Below are positions 1 to 4,521 of a stretch of DNA of 5,146 bases, in pieces (within the stretch, counting starts at the first letter, position 1; each line of letters starts with the position of its first letter). A program made the translations under genes and the position numbers. The DNA lies in assembly GCA_934667465.1 (NCBI GenBank), contig CAKUMG010000522.1, forward strand, positions 1-5,146, written 5' to 3'. The DNA comes from an uncultured Actinoplanes sp. (GTDB lineage: Bacteria; Actinomycetota; Actinomycetes; Mycobacteriales; Micromonosporaceae). The notes beneath the pieces were generated by a model, which worked only from the letters and a program-made list of their open reading frames with translations, did not search any database and was not told the DNA's origin.

Positions 1-1340
1 ACTTCGTCCGCACGCTCGTCGACCTCGCCGTCCACCTCGGCATGGCGACGGTGGCGGCCGGCCTGGCACTCGGCCTGACCGGCCGCACCCCGGCACCGGC
101 GCCGGCGCCGGCATTGGCATCGGCATCGGCATCGGCATCGGCATCAGCCGTATCGGACGCACCGGCACCGGCTCCGGCCGCATCGGACGTTCTGGCACCG
201 ACTGCTTCGGCCCCTTCGGACGCTTCGGCCCCTTCGGATGCTTCGGACGCTTCGGACGCTTCGGACGCTTCGGACGCTCCGGCGGCGAAGGCGCGGGTGC
301 GGAAGAGGAAGCAGCCGGGGGCCGACGTCGAACACGCGCACGACACGCCGGACGCGGAGCGGTTCAACACCGAGGGCACGACCCTGGCGTACGCGCCGCG
401 CGCCGCCCCGGAGCCGGCGGTGACCGACCCGGGCACCGAGCCGACGATCGTCGACCTGCTGGCCGCGCTGCCGCTCGAGGACCCGCGCCCCGCCGCCCGG
501 CACCGGAGCATGACCATCGATGTACGCGAGGACGGGGTGGCGGACGTGCCGGATGTGATGATCCTGCCCGAGCCGGAGAACAACCGGCCGACGGTGCCGC
601 TCGAGCGGGGGCCGGTGCCCGGGCAGGCGCCGCCGGAGCGCCCCGCCGCGGCCGCACCGAACCGGCCCCGGACCGGGCGGGACAGCGCCTACGCCGACCG
701 GCTCCTGCAGGACCGCGTGCGGGCCGAGCGTACGGCCGCCCTGCTGGAGACCTCGCCGTTCTGGCAGGCCGAGGCCGGGGGCACGATCGCTGCCGCCCCG
801 GCGCCCGTGCGTCCCGCGACCCCGCCCCGGCAGAAGCGCCGCGACCCGCGCCGGCCCGGCAGCGGCCTGCCCGCGCTGCTGGCCCTGGGCCTGATCGCCA
901 CGTTCTTCTCCTGGGTCAGCGCGGAGCCGTTCTGGCTCGCGGTCGGCCACGGTCACGCGGGCACCGCCACCGTCACGCAGTGCACCGGGTCGGGGGTGTC
1001 CCAGCGGTGCGCGGGCTCGTTCACGCCGGTGGGCGGGGAGACGGTCGTCCGGGGGGTCGCGCTGCTCGGGGTCGAACCCGGCCAGCGGGCCACGGGGACC
1101 GCCGCCGAGGCGCGGATGGTGAGCGCGAGCAGCCGGCAGGCGTACGTCGGAGACACCGGGCTGCTCATGCACCTGCGCTGGACGCTGGGCTTCTTGCTGG
1201 TACTGCTCTGCGGCCTGGGCATCGCCGGGCTCACCGGCGCCGGGCGGCTCGAGACCGCCCGCGCGCGGCGCACCGCCCGGCTGATGAGCCTGGGCGGGCC
1301 GCTGCTGCTGCTCGGCGGGTTCCTGTTCGTGACCTACTGA
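1..1340 (+). CDS. Ala/Pro/Ser/Asp-rich multi-pass membrane protein, 5' partial, function unknown
   Basis: I do not recognise the family. The frame is open from base 3, and the first ATG in the window (42) has no ribosome binding site. That ATG lies inside a hydrophobic run (LVDLAVHLG before it, MATVAAGLALGL after it) that reads as one membrane helix, so the gene probably starts upstream of the window. Residue numbers here count from that ATG. Residues 18-80 are low complexity: AP and AS dipeptides, then SDA/SAP tripeptides. A basic patch (KARVRKRK) follows, then a Pro/Ala-rich hydrophilic stretch to about residue 270. The C-terminal part looks like a folded membrane domain: a helix at about 275-297, an outer loop with two close cysteines (C314, C323) that could form a disulfide, then helices at about 377-397 and 414-432. 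It ends with FLFVTY and a TGA. Its last 7 bases overlap the 3' end of rsmI on the other strand. That it is a real gene is well supported by codon use and membrane domains; its role is not. Confidence 0.8.
   Translation, partial: FVRTLVDLAVHLGMATVAAGLALGLTGRTPAPAPAPALASASASASASAVSDAPAPAPAASDVLAPTASAPSDASAPSDASDASDASDASDAPAAKARVRKRKQPGADVEHAHDTPDAERFNTEGTTLAYAPRAAPEPAVTDPGTEPTIVDLLAALPLEDPRPAARHRSMTIDVREDGVADVPDVMILPEPENNRPTVPLERGPVPGQAPPERPAAAAPNRPRTGRDSAYADRLLQDRVRAERTAALLETSPFWQAEAGGTIAAAPAPVRPATPPRQKRRDPRRPGSGLPALLALGLIATFFSWVSAEPFWLAVGHGHAGTATVTQCTGSGVSQRCAGSFTPVGGETVVRGVALLGVEPGQRATGTAAEARMVSASSRQAYVGDTGLLMHLRWTLGFLLVLLCGLGIAGLTGAGRLETARARRTARLMSLGGPLLLLGGFLFVTY
92..145 (+). repeat. GGC-NNN hexamer tandem repeat inside the coding region
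   Basis: There are nine 6-bp units. Degenerate GGCACC, GGCGCC, GGCGCC and GGCATT come first, then five perfect GGCATC units (116-145). They encode the alternating Ala-Pro and then Ala-Ser stretch of the surrounding protein. The unit is a multiple of three, so gain or loss of copies would change protein length without shifting frame. Confidence 0.9.
204..275 (+). repeat. GCTTCGGAC nonamer tandem repeat inside the coding region
   Basis: There are eight 9-bp units. The first four alternate GCTTCGGCC with CCTTCGGAC/T. The last four (240-275) are perfect GCTTCGGAC. They encode Ser-Asp-Ala and Ser-Ala-Pro tripeptides in the low-complexity domain. The perfect copies at the 3' end suggest recent expansion. 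The unit preserves frame, as in the hexamer array upstream. Confidence 0.9.
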
Positions 1341-2206
1341 GCCCGACCGGTCTTCACGCCGGTGGCGTGCACCAGGGCGTAGACCTCGCGCTTGCGCAGC
1401 CCGTACGCGTCCGCGACCGCCTGGATCGCGTCGCGGCGGGTGGCGCCGGCGCCCTCGTGCCCGGCCACCGCCGCGCGCAGCTCGTCGTCGGAGGGCCGCT
1501 CGGCCAGGCCCGCCGGCGCGCCCGCCACCACCACGGTGATCTCCCCGCGCGGCTCCTTGTCGGCCGACCAGGCGGCGAGCTCGGCGACGGACGCCCGCCG
1601 GATCTCCTCGTACGTCTTCGTCAGCTCGCGGCAGACGGCCGCCTCCCGGTCGTCGCCGAAGACCGCCGCGAGGTCCTGCAGCATCCCGGTGATCCGGTGC
1701 GGCGCCTCGAAGAACACCAGCGTGCGGGGTTCGGCGGCCAGCTCGCGCAGCCGTGACCGGCGCCCGGACCCGCTGCGCGGCAGGAAGCCCTCGAAGCAGA
1801 ACCGGTCGCTGGGCAGGCCGGAGAGCGCCAGAGCCGTGGTGACCGCGCTGGGGCCGGGAGCCGCCGTGACCGGGAATCCGGCGTCCAGCGCCGCGCGCAC
1901 CAGGCGGTAGCCGGGGTCCGAGACGCTGGGCATGCCGCCGTCGGTGACGACCGCGACGGTCGCGCCGCCCGCCAGCGCCGCGACGAGGTCGGGGGTGCGC
2001 CGCTCCTCGTTGCCCTCGAAGTACGACACGATCCGCCCCGCGACGGTGACGTCGAGGTCCCGGGCGAGCCGGATCAGCCGCCGGGTGTCCTCGGCCGCCA
2101 CGACGTCGGCGGTCGCCAGGGTCTCGCGCAACCGGACGGACGCGTCGCCGATGTTGCCGAGCGGCGCGCCCACCAGCACGACCCGGCCCGTGCTCTCTTG
2201 GTCCAC
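1334..2206 (-). CDS. rsmI: 16S rRNA (cytidine(1402)-2'-O)-methyltransferase RsmI
   Basis: This 290-aa protein is full length for RsmI, a SAM-dependent tetrapyrrole-methylase-fold enzyme. The family 2'-O-methylates C1402 of 16S rRNA in the decoding centre, working with RsmH. Visible family motifs, in order: GAPLGNIGD (13-21), AEDTRR (38-43), the SAM-site loop DGGMPSVSDPGYR, APGPSAV, GFLPR, FFEAPHRI, RELTKTYEE and GEITVVVAG. The small C-terminal helical domain (about 237-284, with RRDAIQAVADAYGLRKREVY) is also present. The start is GTG at 2206. An in-frame TGA lies five codons upstream, so no longer protein is possible, and no clear Shine-Dalgarno is seen. It is divergent from pmt, an arrangement known in M. 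tuberculosis (Rv1003/Rv1002c). Its stop (TAG, 1336-1334) lies within the last codons of the convergent membrane-protein gene, which leaves no room for an intergenic terminator. Confidence 0.97.
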   Translation of the reverse strand: MDQESTGRVVLVGAPLGNIGDASVRLRETLATADVVAAEDTRRLIRLARDLDVTVAGRIVSYFEGNEERRTPDLVAALAGGATVAVVTDGGMPSVSDPGYRLVRAALDAGFPVTAAPGPSAVTTALALSGLPSDRFCFEGFLPRSGSGRRSRLRELAAEPRTLVFFEAPHRITGMLQDLAAVFGDDREAAVCRELTKTYEEIRRASVAELAAWSADKEPRGEITVVVAGAPAGLAERPSDDELRAAVAGHEGAGATRRDAIQAVADAYGLRKREVYALVHATGVKTGRAQ

Positions 2207-2279
2207 CGCACGAGTCCATCACACGGCGGGGCGCGGACGTCCCGGCACCCTTCGGGAGGGGGCAGCCTACGATCGCGTG
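2207..2279. promoter_or_regulatory. Divergent rsmI-pmt intergenic promoter region
   Basis: These 73 bp must drive both genes. On the + strand, TACGAT at 2268-2273 fits the actinobacterial -10 pattern TANNNT. It ends so that the seventh base downstream is the G of the pmt GTG at 2280, which suggests a leaderless transcript. No TTGACN-like -35 is visible at 2245-2250. A purine-rich GGGAGGGGG (2254-2262) could act as a Shine-Dalgarno but sits unusually far from GTG 2277/2280. I see no recognisable -10 for rsmI on the minus strand. Confidence 0.55.
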
Positions 2280-3866
2280 GTGACTTCGGCGACAGCGAAG
2301 ACCGACGCCCCGAGCCCCCCTCCCCCGGACGACGTCCCGGGCGGGGCGGAGAGCGGGCTGCGCGGCGTGCCCCCCGCGGTGCGGCGCCGGCTGGCGACGC
2401 TCGACAACTGGCTCAACCCCTACTCGTGGGTGGTCACCGGGGTGATCGTGGCCGTCGCCGCGGTGCTGCGGCTGGTCGGCATCACCCACCCGAAGGGCTA
2501 CATCTTCGACGAGGTCTACTACCCGACCGACGCCTGGGACATGCTCCAGCACGGCGTCGAGTGGGACGAGAAGACCAACGGCCCGGCCTACGTGGTGCAC
2601 CCGCCGCTGGGCAAGTGGATGATCGCGCTCGGCGAGAAGCTCTTCGGCAACAACGAGCTCGGCTGGCGCTTCCCCGCGGCGGTCGCGGGCATCCTGATGA
2701 TCCTGATCCTGATCCGGGTCGCCTACCGGCTGTTCCACTCCATCGTGCTGGCCGGGGCGGCCGGGCTGCTGATGACGCTCGACGGCTTCCACTTCGTGCT
2801 GTCGCGCACGTCGCTGCTCGACATCTTCCTGAGCCTGTTCATCCTGATGGCGTTCGCGGCGATCGTCCTGGACCGCGACCATTACCGGCGCCGCTGGCTG
2901 CGCGCGCTGGAACAGGGCTACGACCCGGCGACCGCGCACAGCCTGCCGCGCATCGTGCCGTGGTGGCTGCTGGCCGCCGGGGTCGCGTTCGGCCTGGCGT
3001 GCGGCGTGAAGTGGAGCGCGCTGTTCTTCGCGCCGTTCCTCGCCATGCTGGTGTTCATCTGGCGGGCGCAGGCGCGCCGCTCCGCCGGGGTGAGCCGCTG
3101 GATCGCCGCCGGGCTGCCCGGCGACTTCGGCTGGCTCCTGCTCAGCTTCGTCCTCACCGTGCTGATCTACCTCGCCACCTGGACCGGCTGGTTCGTCACC
3201 GACACCGGCTACTTCCGGCACTACCGCGAGGCGAACGGCATGAGCGAGCCGCCGCTGCTCGGCGCGCTGCTCAACCTGATCCACTACCACTCCGAGGCGT
3301 ACAACTTCCACAGCGGACTGACCGACCGGCACGTCTACCAGTCGTGGCCGTGGCAGTGGCTGCTGCTGGGCCGCCCGGTCGCGTTCTCGTGGAGCAACAG
3401 CGGCGACTGCGGCGCACCGAGCTGCGCCGCGGAGGTCCTGCTGCTGGGCACGCCGATCCTGTGGTGGTCGTTCCTGCCGGCGCTGGGCGCGCTGGTGTGG
3501 TTCGGCATCGCCCGCCGCGACTGGCGGGCGCTGGCGATCGGTACGGGCGTCGTGGCGGGCCTGCTGCCCTGGTTCTACTTCGCGCTGCGCGACGGGCGCA
3601 CGATGTTCTCGTTCTACGCCCTGCCCGCGCTGCCGTTCCTGATCCTGGCGGTCGTGTTCGTGCTCGGCGCCATCATGACGCCGCGCGAGGGCATGGCGTC
3701 CGGGTCGCGCCGGACGGACCGTCAGCTGATCGGCGCGATCGTGGCCGGGGTCTATCTGCTGCTCGTCGGGCTGTGCTTCGCCTACTTCCACCCGATCTTC
3801 ACGGGGCAGCTGATGCCCTACGACGACTGGTCGGCGCGCATGTGGCTGGGTGGGCGCTGGATCTGA
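2280..3866 (+). CDS. pmt: Polyprenyl-phosphate-mannose--protein O-mannosyltransferase (GT39, Pmt)
   Basis: Family members move mannose from polyprenyl-phosphate mannose to Ser/Thr of proteins crossing the membrane via Sec; the mycobacterial member is Rv1002c. From GTG 2280 the protein is 528 aa, close to full family length. After a Pro-rich cytosolic N-terminus, helix 1 spans about 48-68. The catalytic-type acidic pair follows in FDEVYY (D77, E78), at the start of the first extracytoplasmic loop. Next come HPPLGK (107-112), ELGWRFPAA, LDGFHFVLSRTSLLD, VKWSALFFAPF and the loop motif YQSWPWQW, with many hydrophobic helices. The C-terminus (PYDDWSARMWLGGRWI) has the usual family ending. GTG 2277 is an alternative start. 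The frame is open well upstream, but 2280 matches the predicted transcription start. The gene is divergent from rsmI, as in other actinobacteria, and ends at a strong hairpin, so it is probably monocistronic. Confidence 0.96.
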   Translation: MTSATAKTDAPSPPPPDDVPGGAESGLRGVPPAVRRRLATLDNWLNPYSWVVTGVIVAVAAVLRLVGITHPKGYIFDEVYYPTDAWDMLQHGVEWDEKTNGPAYVVHPPLGKWMIALGEKLFGNNELGWRFPAAVAGILMILILIRVAYRLFHSIVLAGAAGLLMTLDGFHFVLSRTSLLDIFLSLFILMAFAAIVLDRDHYRRRWLRALEQGYDPATAHSLPRIVPWWLLAAGVAFGLACGVKWSALFFAPFLAMLVFIWRAQARRSAGVSRWIAAGLPGDFGWLLLSFVLTVLIYLATWTGWFVTDTGYFRHYREANGMSEPPLLGALLNLIHYHSEAYNFHSGLTDRHVYQSWPWQWLLLGRPVAFSWSNSGDCGAPSCAAEVLLLGTPILWWSFLPALGALVWFGIARRDWRALAIGTGVVAGLLPWFYFALRDGRTMFSFYALPALPFLILAVVFVLGAIMTPREGMASGSRRTDRQLIGAIVAGVYLLLVGLCFAYFHPIFTGQLMPYDDWSARMWLGGRWI

Positions 3867-3879
3867 GGACCGGCTGACC

Positions 3880-3913
3880 CGAGGGACGCTGCCCACAGGG
3901 GTGGCGTCCCTCG
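3880..3913 (+). terminator. Hairpin terminator after pmt
   Basis: This is an inverted repeat starting 13 bases after the pmt stop. The outer arms pair perfectly: CGAGGGACGC (3880-3889) with GCGTCCCTCG (3904-3913). The helix continues through two wobble pairs and three C-G pairs to an ACAG tetraloop (3895-3898), about 15 bp in all. There is no U-tract, which is normal for actinobacterial terminators. Confidence 0.85.
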
Positions 3914-3933
3914 TCGTTGCGGCGGGCCCGGTT

Positions 3934-4040
3934 CATCCGGTGTCCTCGGGCAGTGGTCATCCGGCCCGGCCGGGAAGAGTGGTCAGCTGCCCCATCCGGA
4001 GAGTCGTCATCCGGGAATAGGCCGTCATCCGGGAATAGGC
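3934..4040 (+). repeat. Degenerate CATCCGG repeat array ending in an 18-bp tandem duplication
   Basis: CATCCGG occurs five times, starting at 3934, 3958, 3993, 4008 and 4026. Most copies are preceded by GT or GGT and followed by GGGAA- or AGAGT-like bases. The last two lie in a perfect head-to-tail duplication of CGTCATCCGGGAATAGGC (4005-4022 and 4023-4040). Spacings are 24, 35, 15 and 18 bp. This is too irregular for CRISPR. It reads as a decaying tandem repeat or a cluster of same-orientation protein sites. It lies outside any credible gene. Confidence 0.75.
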
Positions 4041-4042
4041 AA

Positions 4043-4084
4043 CGCCCCGATCGCCTGCCACGGGGGAAGCGGGCGATAGGGGCG
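4043..4084. repeat. 42-nt inverted repeat (long imperfect hairpin)
   Basis: The left arm 4043-4058 pairs with the right arm 4069-4084 over 16 positions, with one G·A mismatch (4049/4078) and one T·G wobble (4056/4071). The loop is 10 nt (4059-4068, CACGGGGGAA). Outer arms are CGCCCC/GGGGCG; inner arms are CGCCTGC/GCGGGCG. It begins 2 bp after the 18-bp tandem repeats. It could be a second terminator, a structured RNA or part of a small repeat element. It has no T-tract on either side. Confidence 0.7.
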
Positions 4085-4509
4085 CGCAAGATGAAGCTTA
4101 GCCAGCGACCTGGGCGGACACAACAAGTGGACTTACTCAGTTGCCGGCAATCTCACCGCCTTTTCACGCCGTGTGGTGACCAGTTGACCACGTGCAGCTA
4201 AAGGGCCTGTCCACACCACCGAATCGGACAAACAGGGTTTATAGTTCGTATGGCGCATTACGACCCGCGAATGGTATTCACGAAAAGCTCGTGGAACAGT
4301 CGGGAAAGCGACAGCAACTTTATGGCCCCGAAAGCGTAACCTTTGATCGCGTGGACCATTCCGCGCAGCTCAGCGCGGCCTCCCGATAGCTGGATCACAC
4401 GCTTTTGATCAGGTCAAACGCAGGGGATCAGCATTTCGGTTGACTCCGGCCCCGCATTTTGGGCGTCATGCGGTCGAGTGACGGCAATCAAGATCGCGAT
4501 AGATGTTCC
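4085..4509. other. Gene-free AT-richer intergenic stretch
   Basis: No credible coding region is seen on either strand. Open frames here lack third-position GC bias and clear starts. GC is 50% over 4201-4260 and 53% over 4261-4320, far below the flanking genes. Minor structures include CCGCGC/GCGCGG (4361-4378, 6-bp stem), TGTCC/GGACA (4208-4212 with 4226-4230), three GATCA words (4393, 4407, 4426) and an ATCGCGAT palindrome (4493-4500). I recognise no known riboswitch or RNA gene. It may be a long regulatory upstream region for the gene at 4522, or DNA of foreign origin. Confidence 0.6.
4401..4421. promoter_or_regulatory. 21-bp dyad GC-n-TTTGA-N5-TCAAA-n-GC, possible operator
   Basis: The perfect dyad TTTGA(4404-4408)/TCAAA(4414-4418) has a TCAGG centre and extends outward, with one mismatch, to GC/GC at 4401-4402 and 4420-4421. 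Its size and symmetry suit a dimeric helix-turn-helix regulator. It lies about 100 bp upstream of the start at 4522. It resembles but does not match the even-spaced FNR/CRP half-site arrangement. No regulator can be named. Confidence 0.4.
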
Positions 4510-4515
4510 TAAGCT
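4510..4515 (+). promoter_or_regulatory. -10 element of a leaderless promoter for the gene at 4522
   Basis: TAAGCT fits TANNNT. The seventh base after it is the G of the GTG start at 4522, the same geometry as at pmt. The TAA of this element is also the in-frame stop that bounds the open frame upstream. No good -35 is seen at 4486-4492. A TTGACT at 4440-4445 is too far away. Confidence 0.5.
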
Positions 4516-4521
4516 CGCCGG

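Noticed and set aside
2254..2262. GGGAGGGGG as the pmt ribosome binding site
   Set aside because: It lies 14 or more bases before the candidate GTGs, longer than usual. The -10 geometry favours a leaderless start.
2198..3877. A 559-codon + strand frame overlapping pmt
   Set aside because: It is a shifted frame of pmt with an Arg/Pro/Ala-rich product. The pmt frame has the family motifs.
144..3896. A 1250-codon open frame on the minus strand
   Set aside because: It runs antisense to or out of frame with rsmI, pmt and the first gene. Its product is Arg/Pro/Gly/His-rich nonsense, typical of shadow frames in high-GC DNA.
3934..4040. CRISPR array
   Set aside because: Repeats are 7-18 bp at irregular spacing, the last two abut without a spacer, and no cas gene is present.
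3799..4089. Minus-strand 96-codon frame
   Set aside because: It overlaps the pmt 3' end, the terminator and the repeat array. The protein is low-complexity and has no recognisable domain.
4184..4245. TTGACC (4184-4189) and TATAGT (4240-4245) as promoter elements
   Set aside because: They are not spaced to work together, neither has a partner at 16-18 bp, and no gene follows at a suitable distance.
3917..4389. Two + strand frames (3917-4201 and 4192-4389) in the intergenic region
   Set aside because: Both lack third-position GC bias, a ribosome binding site and recognisable domains. The first runs through the tandem repeats and the hairpin.
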